Assembly: GCA_031761405.1 (NCBI GenBank)
Contig: JASEVX010000007.1
Coordinates: 60,523,062-60,587,061, forward strand
DNA length: 64,000 bases
Direction of reading: 5' to 3'
Origin: Serripes groenlandicus
Taxonomy: Eukaryota > Mollusca > Bivalvia > Cardiida > Cardiidae
Shown: in pieces, positions 50,861 through 64,000 of the stretch
How the letters are laid out: the number at the start of each line of letters is the position of its first letter
How positions within the stretch are numbered: the stretch's first letter is position 1
Made by a program: the position numbers and the translations under genes
Notes under the pieces: model-generated
What the model was told of the DNA's origin: nothing
Databases searched by the model: none
What the model saw: only the letters and a program-made list of their open reading frames with translations

Positions 50861-51373
50861 TCCGATATTTAAAAAAAAAAAGACCAAGTAAATTCTTATG
50901 AAACCCTTATTGATACCATTTAAGTCACATTTTGTAGCCAATTATCATGTAAATTAGTCGGAATGTTTTTCCTGTGAAGAGCAAACAAAATATGTGTGTT
51001 CTCGGTTGAATTTGACCCACTTGTTAAATCTGTAAATGGATTGTGCTATAGTTCACTATATTTTTACTAGAAGTATGCCTACACACCCATACCTGAAATA
51101 ATGCTCACAATATTGTTGTTTTAATGCATCGATCAAGTCGTATATAAAAAATCTCCTTATTGTTATAATATTAATAAATCATTTTATAGATCGACGGTAA
51201 ATTATGTATTGGTCTTCCTTCAATGACCATCCACTCGGTTACACCCTGCAGTTTGTACACATTTAAATAACCATGCTGGCTACTTTCCTTGTGTGATAAT
51301 CAGTCACACGAGAATTGCAACGTTGACAGTTGGTATAAAGGAATCTGGTATTGGTGTTGTTGTCATAGTCAAT

Positions 51374-52960
51374 TAAACAAGAGAGCCAAGATTGCCCTGA
51401 ATCGATCACCTCAGTGATAGATAATTAGTAGCAAATATTCAACTGCAAATATCTGGGAAAATTTGATCAGGATTGCAAATGAGACTGCAAGGAGGGAAAG
51501 CTGTTAGAGAAATAGCTTATCAGTAAAGGCCATTTATATCTTGAAATATAACCAGAAATTTAATAAGAAAGGAATTATAAAGTTTTGTCATTTTGCGCAT
51601 TTCTTGATCCGCCTTGCTGCCCTCTTTTTCAACGAAATCAATATCGCTTGAACAGTTTTTGTAGAGGGTCACTCAAAGAACATTTCTACCGAATTATCTT
51701 GGAATCGGACAAGCAGTTCATGGAGGAAAAGGATTTTAAAGTTTGGGTAATTTTCTCACTTTCTGATGCCGCAGCAACCAAAGTTCAACACAGATTGTAA
51801 GTCTTTGAACAATTTTGAAAGAAGACCAACAAAAGAACATTCCTGTGGAGTTAAGTTGAAATTGGTCCAGTGGATTGGTAAGAGTTGTCATTTGTAGCTA
51901 AAAGTTCAATTTACCCCTTTTGTGACGACGCCTGGTTGCTATGATTTTGTAACCAATCAATACGGCATGAACACATTAAGTAGATTCCTATTAAATTTTC
52001 TTAAAATCAGGCAAGCACTTTGAAAGAAATGGAATTTTAAAATTTTGTAATCTTGCCCCTTTTCTGATTCCGCCTGACTGCCATGTTTTTCAACCAATCA
52101 CTATGGCTTGAACAATGTTTGTAGAGGGTTACCCCCTTCGGCTCAGGTGATCTTAAACAAACATAGGCAGATTAAAATGAAACTGGATTAACTAAGAGAC
52201 TTACCTCGTTGTTGAGTGAAAGGATTCGTAATTAACAAACATATATTGTGTGCATACATATACAACTGCCTGCCTGCCTGACCTTAACTTACGAATTCCA
52301 CCACAACCGTCCCAATAGTGCTTTTAATTTTGTATTCAAGTAATTAGTTAGTAAAACGTTTGTCTATTATGAACATGAAGGGAAATTGATAGGTTGGCGA
52401 AATGGAGATTATATATGTGATGTCTCGGATTTATGGAGGAATATACTATGTTTTTCAAGTAAAAGTTCATATCAAGTTTTATATTTATATGATAGGTTGG
52501 TGAAATGGAGAAATGTGTCGGTGAAATAGAGATACTGCATTAGCGAAATGCCGCTTGGGTACCATGTTTTCCAATCAATCAATATGGCGTGAACAATTTT
52601 GTAGAGGGTAACCCAAGATATATTTCTACAAAATCATATTGGAATACAACAAGCCGATTAAGAGGAGAAGATATTTTATAAGATTGGCCATTTCCCCCAG
52701 TAAAGTTTGGTTGAAATTGGTCCAGTGGTTTAGGAGACGTTGTTTAAAGCTAAAAGTAAACGACGACAGACGACTTACAGAGAGTGATCAGAATATATCA
52801 CATTGATCCTTCGACTCAGGTGATCTAAAAAAAGAACACAACCTTGCAAACACTGTAGAAGTCTCATCTTTGACTTATTTAATTATTGTTCAGGAGCACC
52901 TTAACATGTATCTAGCCATGGTCCTCAGGTGAGGGCCACCACGGCCCTCTTGTTTTAAAC
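51374..52960 (+). mobile_element. Family 2 elements, nested or composite
   Basis: AACAAGAGAGCCAAGATTGC start; ends CCTTCGGCTCAGGTGATCTT (52150) and CCTTCGACTCAGGTGATCTA (52828) show at least two copies, separated by unrelated DNA (52170-52545). An inverted terminus GGCCACCACGGCCCTCTTGT lies at 52938. Confidence 0.6.
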
Positions 52961-53182
52961 ATGTATTTTAATATTTCTTAATTTAATAAAGTATATATAT
53001 AAATAAGAGGACATTAGGATATCTATCAATAATCTTTTGAATTAGAAAAAACAAAAACAATAGAAAACTATTTACTTGATGGAATGGGTGTTCACAATTA
53101 AAGCCCAATTGTAGATTGCATCGCGTTCTGACGTGTTGCTTAAATGGGTCATCCACGTTTAAGAGACATATTCTAGTATTAA

Positions 53183-53419
53183 TCCTTCACCACATACATA
53201 CGTTCCTGACGCCTCTGCAGCAGACGAACTTTGGAAACAGTGTGGCAAATAAAGATATTGCTCATAATTATCAATTTCTCCATTTCCTACAATTTTCAAT
53301 TCCATTCAGTAATTATAGTCATATTAATAAACAATTTTACAGTGATTTTCATTATTTTTGCCCGGATGTTGTAAAAGACTTAAGTCGTCTGCTGCAGATT
53401 TGTCATGTGTTTGAAAGGG
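53183..53419 (+). mobile_element. TTAA-MITE, full copy
   Basis: Between TTAA sites (53179, 53420), with CTGACGCCTCTGCAGCAGAC at the left and GTCGTCTGCTGCAG at the right; about 237 bp and diverged. Confidence 0.8.
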
Positions 53420-53462
53420 TTAATTTTCATTTCAAAAGCTGACAGGCAATGATTTTAATCGA

Positions 53463-53673
53463 TTAGGGTTTAACGCCGTTTTCAAAAAAGATTCAGTCAT
53501 ATCACGGCGGCCAGTTCACCTACTCATGCGTTTATGGCTTTCTCATATCAGTACTATATACATGTTTTCCTAGCAACTGGCTGCTTTTCCACATAGACTG
53601 TTAGCCCATTAGTGATGACGAATGACGCATGTCACAGTGACTTTTGTCAAACGTCGAAAAGAATGTTGGCTTC
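53463..53673 (-). mobile_element. SINE family A, 5'-truncated
   Basis: Inverse of the tail and central block (TAGGGTTTAACGCCGTTTTC, CAACTGGCTGCTTTTCCACA). No tRNA head. Confidence 0.82.
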
Positions 53674-53740
53674 AGAGATACATGTGTGTGTCACCTGGGA
53701 AAATGGGTAAATACAGTGTTATACTGGTAATACATGTAAT

Positions 53741-53773
<33 letters not shown>
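53741..53773. repeat. 33-base G run
   Basis: Uninterrupted G from 53741 to 53773, just left of an exact 235-bp duplication. G-quadruplex-forming, and a place where assemblies often fail. Confidence 0.95.
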
Positions 53774-53780
53774 CTAAGTT

Positions 53781-54250
53781 TCAATGATTTTTATTAAACT
53801 AAAGAAGGAATTCATTTGGTATATTATGATCTCTTCAGATAACTTATTTTAATGTACAGTGTTAATTTGAGACAGGAAACAGCCCATTCACTCAGCATTA
53901 CAAAACAAGTTACAATATGTTGACCGTAATAATCCATTTCCCACATACAACAAAATTGAGCCGTCCCGCGAGATAAAACCAACATTTTGGACTCTCCGTT
54001 ATGTATCGATCCGGATCAATGATTTTTATTAAACTAAAGAAGGAATTCATTTGGTATATTATGATCTCTTCAGATAACTTATTTTAATGTACAGTGTTAA
54101 TTTGAGACAGGAAACAGCCCATTCACTCAGCATTACAAAACAAGTTACAATATGTTGACCGTAATAATCCATTTCCCACATACAACAAAATTGAGCCGTC
54201 CCGCGAGATAAAACCAACATTTTGGACTCTCCGTTATGTATCGATCCGGA
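53781..54250. repeat. Exact 235-bp tandem duplication
   Basis: The block from TCAATGATTTTTATT to TGTATCGATCCGGA at 53781-54015 is repeated at 54016-54250 without a difference I could see. Confidence 0.92.
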
Positions 54251-54392
54251 TCAGCTTAATCATGCCGCACAGGCTTACCCGGTCAGACACTTTTCGCCTC
54301 CTGTGGATTTTCTGTCTCAGGAATCATTAATCTTTACCTATATCGCCCTGAGACGAAATGTGTCGGCCCGGATTAGTCTGCGCGGAGCAATT
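54185..54392 (+). mobile_element. GTTCCACGAG-type foldback MITE fragment
   Basis: GAGCCGTCCCGCGAGATAAA, ATCCGGATCAGCTTAATCAT and TTTTCGCCTCCTGTGGATTT follow the first half of the 37.7-kb element. It stops at CTGCGCGGA. A shorter 5' piece is at 53953-54015 because of the 235-bp duplication. Confidence 0.75.
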
Positions 54393-54672
54393 TTACCTTT
54401 TGCCATCATAATGAGCAACCCTACAGGAAAACTAACCACAGACCATTTCAGATCGGTGCAGACCCATATCATGCTACGTGAAGTCTGATCAAGTTCTATA
54501 ATATTCGCTAACAAGACGAAATAGCATTACAGAAACCTATGATCTAAATTTCACAGACACAAACATTCGGAGGGACATATGGTTCCAATATGCTTATGTA
54601 AAAAATGTGACCTCTTGTGTGTCCAGAATATTCTTTTTACATTTAACCTATTGACAGTTATTGACCCTCTGC

Positions 54673-54837
54673 CGAGCCCCGGTAGCTCAGTTTCGTAGCG
54701 ACGTGGGCTGTAAATCCAGGGATTGTGAGTTCTAACTCCAGCTCAGACAATATTCTTTCTAACATTTGACAAATGTCAAATTAAAAGCGTCAATCATCTT
54801 TCACCAATGGCCTAACAGTCTATGTGGAAAAGCAGCA
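54673..54837 (+). mobile_element. SINE family A, head and centre, cut by a MITE
   Basis: GAGCCCCGGTAGCTCAGTTT to TCTATGTGGAAAAGCAG, then TTAA-MITE sequence. Confidence 0.8.
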
Positions 54838-55045
54838 TACACAAAAGGGCAGCTGACAACTTAGAAATTATCTTTGCAAAGGTATGAAAACTCTCTATTA
54901 GAGAAAGTATAATCATTGAATAGAGTTGAAAACATTGTGGCAAAAGGAGAAATTGCTCATTATAAGCAATTTCTCCTTTTGCCACAATGTTTTCAAAAAT
55001 CGTCTGCTGCATAGGCGTCAGAAAGCGTCTGTATGAGGTAAAGGG
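54838..55045 (-). mobile_element. TTAA-MITE copy inserted in a SINE
   Basis: It carries a perfect hairpin in which TGTGGCAAAAGGAGAAATTG is mirrored after CTCATTATAAG. Ends AAAGGGTTAA. The last 40 bp plus flank are duplicated at 55060-55100. Confidence 0.78.
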
Positions 55046-55092
55046 TTAAGCCGTATCACAGAAAGCGTCTGTATGAGAAAAAGGGTTAAGCC

Positions 55093-55240
55093 GTATCACA
55101 TCTCCAGAGCGCTTATATTTATTCATGATCCCTGGGTGACTAACCAGTACTATGCTGGTAATTGTGCTCAAGAACCGTGACTGGGGATCGAACCCGGAAC
55201 GTCCGTTCTCAAATCCCGCGGTAGATTCCGTCCTTTAAGT
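55093..55240 (-). mobile_element. SINE head and centre fragment
   Basis: The inverse B box GGGGATCGAACCCGGAACGT is followed by TCAAATCCCGCGGTAGA, typical of this tRNA-derived class. Confidence 0.6.
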
Positions 55241-55375
55241 TCTGCTAGATGTTACATAAATGTACTGCTAGCCATGACGCTTGTGAGATTGTGTCATCAT
55301 CTGGATTCATATTTATATCCAAGACTCACTTTCTTCAACTGCGATTCAAGTATTCCCGACGTTGAAATAATTTAA

Positions 55376-55598
55376 CCATTTCCCACATGCAGACACTTTC
55401 TGACGCATCTGCAGCAGATGAATTTTGAAAATATTGTGTGGCAAAAGGATGAGTTGCTCATGATGAGCAATGTTTCTATTTGCTACAATGTTTTCAACTC
55501 AATTAAGAAATTAAGCTCTAATTAATTGAGATTTTTCAGGAGTTTGCCAATTTGTTTTCAAAGTCGTCTGCTGCAGATGTGTTGTATGTGGGAAAGGG
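55376..55598 (+). mobile_element. TTAA-MITE, full copy
   Basis: Begins CCATTTCCCACATGC after TTAA and ends GGGAAAGGG before TTAC. It has both GCAGCAGA and GTCGTCTGCTGCAG segments. Confidence 0.82.
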
Positions 55599-55794
55599 TT
55601 ACAGGTGCGGTTGTTGTTGTGCGCCAATTGTCTTCTGGCTGTTTGACACATGCCTGGGCTGTACTTGGAACTGTTAACATCAGTGTTGGCGTAAAAGAGT
55701 TTTTAGTCAGGAAATCGTTTTAAAAAACAAAAACATTTTAAGATAAATTAACCGATCAAAATGGCTGCCAGGGAAGGAACATATTGCAGTTTAA

Positions 55795-56016
55795 CCCTTA
55801 CCCTCAAACGACAATTTTGCAGCAGACGACTTTGAACTTATTATGTCTAAAATTAGAAAAACTCTATAATTGAATGGATAACCTATGGCTAATAGTGGAA
55901 AACATTGTGGCAAAAGGAGAAATTGCTCGTTTTGAGCAATTTCTTCTTTTGTCACTATGTTTTCAAAAAGCTGTCTGCTGCAGAGGCGTCCGAAAGCGTC
56001 TATATGAGGGAAAGGG
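55795..56016 (-). mobile_element. TTAA-MITE, full copy
   Basis: 222 bp between TTAA sites. The strong hairpin GAGAAATTGCTCGTTTTGAG plus inverse lies near the right end. Confidence 0.85.
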
Positions 56017-56658
56017 TTAAGAAATATGTATATGCAAATATAATATAAAGGAATTATAACCCTTGACACAGTAGCCTTTTGTCTTTTTCGATGGAGAATA
56101 ACCCTTTTTCACATACAAATAAATCTGCAGCAATTGTCCCGCGTTAATGCAACTTATATTAAAGGGTGAAATGTATGTTTTGTTGCAGTTATGAAAGTAG
56201 AACACGCAATTGGATGCGTACACATCTGATAAATTGCCCTTCGGCATTATTTGTTGAGTACTTTGGCAAACGGAGATGTGGCCTGGACAAGTTATTTCTT
56301 AAATTTGGCTCAGAGGTCAAGGTCAATGTCCAGGTTACTGACTTATTTTTTGTATCCGACACACCCAAGATACACCTTAAGACCTAATTTGGTAAATTCG
56401 TGTAAGATAACAGTAAAATGGCCTGAAAAAGCCTTTTCTTTAAAAGGGTAAGAAGTCAAGTAAAACCAATTTTGGAACACGACACATCCTCTTCCCAAGA
56501 TACATATCCAGGGAGAATTGTATCATTCCAGCGCACACATATATAGAGAGAGGACAATAAATACAGAGCATTGAGCAAAGAACAAACAAATATTGTTGTG
56601 TTTAGACTTAGTTAAAACTTTATTGGATATAGATACAACTTGAAATCATTGCAAAATG

Positions 56659-56661
<3 letters not shown>

Positions 56662-56692
<31 letters not shown>
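56662..56692. repeat. (GA)n microsatellite
   Basis: 31 bp of pure GA, followed by a short 30-bp minisatellite at 56731. Confidence 0.97.
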
Positions 56693-56699
<7 letters not shown>

Positions 56700-56730
56700 C
56701 ATCTGAAAACTCAGTGGCATGGGTAGAACT

Positions 56731-56806
56731 TGCTGGATCGACTGCGGCGCCTGCAGCTATGGCTGGATAAACTGCTGCGTCGGGAGTAATTGCTGGATTG
56801 ACAGAG
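56731..56806. repeat. 30-bp minisatellite
   Basis: About 2.5 units, each starting GCTGGAT (56731, 56761, 56791). Translations look Ala/Pro- or Cys/Trp-rich but reflect the repeat. Confidence 0.6.
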
Positions 56807-56908
56807 GAAATACAAAAATACACGTTGTTCTGAAAATGGCTCCTAAGCTGTCAATAAAGCTAACAGCAAACAATGTTTTGATTACAAATCAGTCAGAGGT
56901 TATTCAAC

Positions 56909-56914
56909 TTTATT
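56909..56914 (-). promoter_or_regulatory. Polyadenylation signal AATAAA
   Basis: A canonical AATAAA on the minus strand, 30 nt downstream of the stop in the candidate exon at 56944-57045. The homologous position near 58900 reads AATAAG. Confidence 0.45.
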
Positions 56915-56943
56915 AAAAACACTTTCAACTTAAAACAAAATCA

Positions 56944-57045
56944 TTAGTGTCCAATGGGAGACCACTTCAGTCTCATGAATTCGTCTAAAATCCCCTGGAC
57001 AAAATTGTATGCCCGGCGCTCCAATTGGAATTGCTTGCCTTTATC
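56944..57045 (-). CDS. Candidate terminal exon of the kinase gene, copy 2
   Basis: After a TTCTCTTTAG acceptor this stretch is open for 33 codons in phase 0 (DKGKQFQLERR... ending SPIGH) before TAA. It shares KGKQF, LER and NF residues with copy 1, and the flanking non-coding DNA downstream is also alike. A 14-bp difference shifts the last codons relative to copy 1. An AATAAA lies 30 nt past the stop. It may be the real 3' end of the kinase transcript, as coding tail or as 3' UTR. Confidence 0.4.
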   Translation of the reverse strand, partial: DKGKQFQLERRAYNFVQGILDEFMRLKWSPIGH

Positions 57046-57049
57046 CTAA

Positions 57050-58149
57050 AGAGAACGGGTTTATTTCGATAATAAAACCATTTTAGTTTACAAATGATTA
57101 ATGCGGATAAGTGTTTGAAGTTTTCGGTTGATTTCGTTCAACGGTTAGCAAAATCTAGCAATTCTCATTTACCCTGTACTGTGTTCTTTGCTGACATATT
57201 GGTAGCTTCCTTTGTTTATGATTGAATGTTTTCAGCGTTTAATTAGTGTCTTGTTTTATCATGCTGAAAAGTATTTTATGATGGTTTTCACTTTGAATGA
57301 CTTTATTCAACATGTCAATGTGTATATTTTATATAAAAAAATTAAATCTTTCTAATTTTAATTACCTTTTAAAAACATGACTCCCTTTTTACGCTTTAAA
57401 AATCAATATTTAGATGATATTTCTCACTTAAAATGCTTTTTTGGTGATTTTGATTCGCAAAGAAGTTGAACTGTTTCATGGTACTAAATAACACTGAAAA
57501 GGCCCAGATATACTCAACACCTACTGTAATAACTATGACTGCAGAGGTGGCTTCTTTTACGTCAACGACTCCTTTGATAGTTAAGAAGCCTTTAGGATAA
57601 ATTAAAGCATTTGAAACACAGAAATATGGAAACAAAACCCTTTTTCTTAACAAAATTAGGGCTACAACTCTTAACTCTGGTAGATTTTTCTGCAACGACA
57701 CGAGAAAGGGTGTCTTTGGATAGGTGCAAATTGTGTGGATAAGTGCAGTTCTATTGCATGATGGGGCAACCAATCATTGGCAGTCATTGAAATGGTACGG
57801 AGGATTTGAAGGGTACAGATTTTGATCGAAATGAACCCATAGGTGGATCCAGATTTGCCGCAGATGTCCAAAAGCCCCCTTTTTCCTGCCACAGCAGTTA
57901 AAAGACAATGCTCGTTATACTCCAAGAAAAAGTTGTGAGGCATTACCAATTGAAAAGAGTTCAATGTGACATCACAATGCTACAATTAAATGAAAAATAT
58001 GCCATTATTATGGTTTTCAATACAAATGAAAGGGAGGTAACTCCAAACGTATTTGTGTCTACGTAAAAATCTGAAGCTTTTTTGGATTTACAGCACTCTA
58101 TATGATAGACTGAAGTTGTTGTGTGAAGTAAAGATTCATTTGCATGTGT
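57050..58149. other. Unassigned intron-like sequence downstream of the kinase exons
   Basis: Overlapping minus-strand frames of 97 and 125 codons (57964-57671, 57773-57396) lie here. No domain was recognised. They could be a decayed element or chance. Confidence 0.35.
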
Positions 58150-58296
58150 TTCTATCACGTCTGATCAAGGCGATTTTTCAAAATAGACAACAAAAAATAT
58201 TGCTCATTAAGTGGAATTTAGCCCCTTTTCCCAAAATGTTCTGACAGGTGATCTGCTGGAGGTGCAAGACATTGAATGTATGTGAGAGAAAGGTTA
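58150..58296 (-). mobile_element. TTAA-MITE fragment
   Basis: TTGCTCATTAAGTGGAATTT, GACAGGTGATCTGCTGGAGG and GAGAAAGGTTAA. Strongly diverged. Confidence 0.4.
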
Positions 58297-58924
58297 AGTA
58301 CCTGGCAACACATGTTGCTGAATATGTGGCTGGGTTAACATTTCAAGAGTCCCACGTAATTATTCTAGCATTCTACCCCCAGTCTGACAGAGAACAACAA
58401 TAACATTGATTGAACCCCTACTTACTTAATCTGAGCTCTGGGAGCTTTCTGGGAGTTGGTTTCTGTCATTATTTCCAGCATTTTATTGCTGACAGGTTAA
58501 ATGAGCTTTGTCTGAAAGTTTCGTCTGCAATATGCTAGTCTACATAACCAAAAAGAACCAAGAATGAAAATTAATATCGAAACTGAATTCTTACTTTAGG
58601 TCATATTGAAGCAATTCATTCTTTATTGGGCTATGGCTCTTTCCTAACAGCCGAAATAACCCAGAAACCTATATTCAATTAAAGTTCATTATCAAAACTA
58701 CCAAATAAGCACAAAAAACCCAGATATTATCCTACTTTTTATTTAGCTATGACATCAAATCAAAGGTCACCCTTATCCCGCAGTGAATTTAACTTTCTAC
58801 TTCAGAAAATAAATGTTGTTCTGAAAATGGCTCCTAAGCTGTCAATAAAGGTAAAGGCAAACAATGTTTTGATTACAAATCAGTCAGAGGGTATTCAACC
58901 TTATTAAAGAAAACACTTGCAACT

Positions 58925-59023
58925 TTAAACGAAATCATTATTGTCCATTAGGGCCACTTCATCTGAAATCCCCGCTGCAAAATTGTCTGCCTGGCGCTCC
59001 AATTCGAATTGCTTCCCTTTGAC
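58925..59023 (-). pseudogene. Candidate terminal exon of the kinase gene, copy 1 (degraded signal)
   Basis: After a CTTTTAG acceptor this stretch is open for 32 codons in phase 0 (VKGKQFELERQ... ending NNDFV) and then stops with TAA. It is homologous to 57045-56944. The hexamer that is AATAAA in the other copy reads AATAAG here, and a SINE lies 18 bp upstream of the acceptor. It may be an alternative or dead 3' exon of the kinase gene. No known domain was recognised. The phase matches the preceding exon, but that exon already ends in TGA. Confidence 0.4.
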
Positions 59024-59041
59024 CTAAAAGTAAAATGTGGA

Positions 59042-59430
59042 ATGACGCTCTTGGTGTAATGGTGTAGCGCCGTCCTCGATTGCTGGAGTTCGCGGGTTCG
59101 ATCCAGCGAACGGGTCATATTAAAGACTTTAAAAATGGTAGTACATGTAATGGCTTTTCCTCCTAGGTTAAAACAATATTTTATTAAATAATTTCCGAAA
59201 TACAAATCAATTTATCAAGTTATGTGCAAGGATTAACAAGAAAGCTACATCTTACATGTATTTTTAATTCTCCCTTGACGCTCAGGGTTGCGGGGTTAGC
59301 ATTACGATTGGCTCGCTGGTGTCGGGATAAAAGGACTGGTTACTTACAAAGGAAACGCCGTCATAAAACGGATGTTGAAAGCGTCGCAAAACACCATACA
59401 AATAAAAGGTGGTGTTTATTAGGAATAAAT
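59042..59430 (+). mobile_element. SINE family B, head and displaced tail
   Basis: Head 59042-59160 (CTCTTGGTGTAATGGTGTAG, B box GGGTTCGATCCAG, GACTTTAAAAATGG). The tail part (GACGCTCAGGGTTGCGGGGT) appears only from 59278, after about 110 bp of AT-rich DNA. Antisense to the kinase gene and 18 bp from a candidate exon's acceptor. Confidence 0.75.
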
Positions 59431-59540
59431 ATTAACAATACAAATCAGTTGGCCTAATGGGAAAGGGTTAAATATGGTCATTTCTGTTTTGATACAAAGG
59501 GACATGACCACAGAAATAAAGGATGTGTAAATAAACTTAC

Positions 59541-62609
<3,069 letters not shown>

Positions 62610-62803
62610 TGTATTTCATACAGACACTTTCAGGCACCTCTACAGCTAATATGTTTTGAAAACATTGTGGCAAAAGTAGAATTATTTTCAACTTCATTCA
62701 ATTATAATTATGATTGCTTTCCATTATGTCCTTATGTTTTAATACCGGTAAACGCTTTGAATGACATTTGTTGCACAATTGTTGTATGTGGCAAAGGGTT
62801 AAC
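62610..62803 (+). mobile_element. TTAA-MITE copy, diverged
   Basis: CATACAGACACTTTCAGGCA, GAAAACATTGTGGCAAAAGT and ATGTGGCAAAGGGTTAA. Confidence 0.65.
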
Positions 62804-63042
62804 AAAATAGTGTCTTAAAATGTAGGATACTATAAATCGATGGCTCAGCGCAATACTAGGTTAACTCCATTTTCATTTTTTTTACAGGAGAGTGAAAAAA
62901 ACAGTTTAAATTTTTTCCCTTCTGATCTTTTGTAGATATTTTTGCTGTTCTGTATGCTGATAAATGTTTGAAAATTAATGATATTAATTTTTTTTATATG
63001 AAACTCTTTCATAATAGTTTAAAATCATTAATTTGAGTTAGC

Positions 63043-63235
63043 AGTAGTTTTGCACTGAAAATCAATGATTTGTTGAAAAAAAGTCAGGGCAAAACTAAGT
63101 CTAAGTCAAGTTAGATATAGTTTTGCACTTAAAATTATTGAATTATTGAAAAAAAGTCGGGGCAAAACTAAATCTAAGTCAAGTTAGACATAGTTTTGCA
63201 CTAAAAATTAATGAAATGTTGAGAAAAAATATGTA
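63043..63235. repeat. 85-bp tandem repeat, about 2.5 copies
   Basis: Copies near 63047, 63118 and 63190 share TAGTTTTGCACT, TTGAAAAAAAGTC, GGGCAAAACTAA and TCTAAGTCAAGTTAGA. Confidence 0.85.
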
Positions 63236-63508
63236 AAACACATACTAAGTCAACTAAGATATATTTGACCAATTTAATTTCAAAGTTATTTTGAGGTTAA
63301 AATAATACAAAATAGAACATTAAAGTTTGTTTTATTAATCATTTAAGTCTTTTTTTCCATAAGTATTTTCTTGGAATTTCCTGATTTGGAAGCATTTATT
63401 TACCACTTATCAGTAATGGCTAAACTATGTTGACATTTTTAATGACAGTGTGGAAAATGGTGCAGTAAGACTTTTGATAATTACATAACTTTAATTTTGC
63501 TGATTTAT

Positions 63509-63727
63509 TTCCCTCATACGGCAATTCTGCAGCAGACGACTTTGAACGTTTTTTGTCAAAACATAGAAAATCTCCATAATTGAATGGATAACCTATGACT
63601 AAACGTGGAAAACATTGTGGCAAAAGGAGAGATTGCACGTTTTGTGCAATTTCTTCTGTTGTCACTATGTTTTCAAAAAAGCCGTCTTCTGCAGAGGCGT
63701 CCGAAAGCGTTTATATGAGGGAAAGGG
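63509..63727 (-). mobile_element. TTAA-MITE, nearly full copy
   Basis: Very close to the copy at 55795-56016 (CATAATTGAATGGATAACCT, GAAAACATTGTGGCAAAAGG). The left TTAACC is replaced by TTTATT. Confidence 0.82.
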
Positions 63728-64000
63728 TTAAACATAATGGTTAACATTGAAAAACTATATTAAATCTTTGCTCCATAAAACTGCAACATTTCCTGTACTC
63801 GAAACAGAAGGCCTTTGAAAACAGTGTAGGAAGAATTTAGATTGTTATTAACACGAACCCTTCCTATAATGTTTTGTCACACTGTCAGTAAATGTAAACA
63901 TTATTCATCCATTACTGATAAGTGGTCACTGGTGAATTAATGCCTTCAATTTGGAAGTGTCCAAGAAAACAGTTATGGAGCGGGTTAACTAATATTGATC

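Larger units (their letters stand above)
43163..51190. repeat. Diverged segmental duplication, roughly 3-kb unit
   Basis: Four blocks occur twice in the same orientation: A 43163-43472 / 50903-51186; B 43985-44150 / 47036-47195; C 44500-44780 / 47460-47990; D 45425-46900 / 48000-50545. Copy 2 has gained a Helitron-like repeat (48033-48829) and a TTAA-MITE (49720 onward). Confidence 0.8.

Overview
The window looks like a gene-poor, repeat-dense piece of a molluscan (most likely bivalve) nuclear genome. The reasons are: AT-rich DNA with no long open reading frames; exons bounded by AG and GT; very many pol III-type tRNA-derived SINEs, MITEs and tandem-structured interspersed repeats; and the repeat end AACAAGAGGGCCATGATGG, which I recall as common in bivalve DNA. 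Most translatable stretches here are microsatellites, satellites or transposon pieces, not genes.

Layout. 1-7 kb: mostly unassigned sequence with a (GA)n/(GACA)n tract at 936-1516 and old MITE/SINE pieces. 7-12 kb: interspersed elements with 140-170 bp internal repeats, one split cleanly by a TTAA-target MITE. 12.8-14.5 kb: degenerate ACAT/GACA arrays. 14.49-18.14 kb: a foldback-type element whose two arms are arrays of about 205-bp units that themselves carry terminal inverted repeats. 19.5-24.1 kb: a 27-bp satellite that changes orientation and encloses another repeat and a decayed coding remnant. 24.4-25.7 kb: a broken LINE endonuclease domain on the minus strand. 26-33 kb: SINEs, MITEs and a 1.1-kb interspersed element. 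33.48-34.99 kb: an 84-bp satellite with a seven-unit higher-order repeat. 35-40.2 kb: transposon remnants and a pair of 0.8-kb direct repeats with promoter-like motifs. 41-42.4 kb: (CT)n and (GT)n tracts. 43.1-51.2 kb: a diverged segmental duplication. 51.4-56.6 kb: more interspersed repeats, a 33-base G run and an exact 235-bp duplication.

The only convincing host gene is the 3' half of a NEK-like serine/threonine protein kinase on the minus strand (exons at 61391-61285, 60719-60620, 60325-60224 and 59684-59541). It includes the HRDLKPDN catalytic loop, DFG and the SPE motif. Its N-lobe exons were not found and probably lie beyond 64000. The last recognised kinase exon ends in a TGA that touches a GTAAGT donor. 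Two homologous candidate terminal exons (59023-58925 and 57045-56944) lie downstream, and only the second keeps an AATAAA signal.

Full and partial copies of a roughly 222-bp TTAA-flanked MITE (about twenty) are scattered through the window, including inside the kinase introns. No rRNA gene, intact tRNA gene or CRISPR array was seen.
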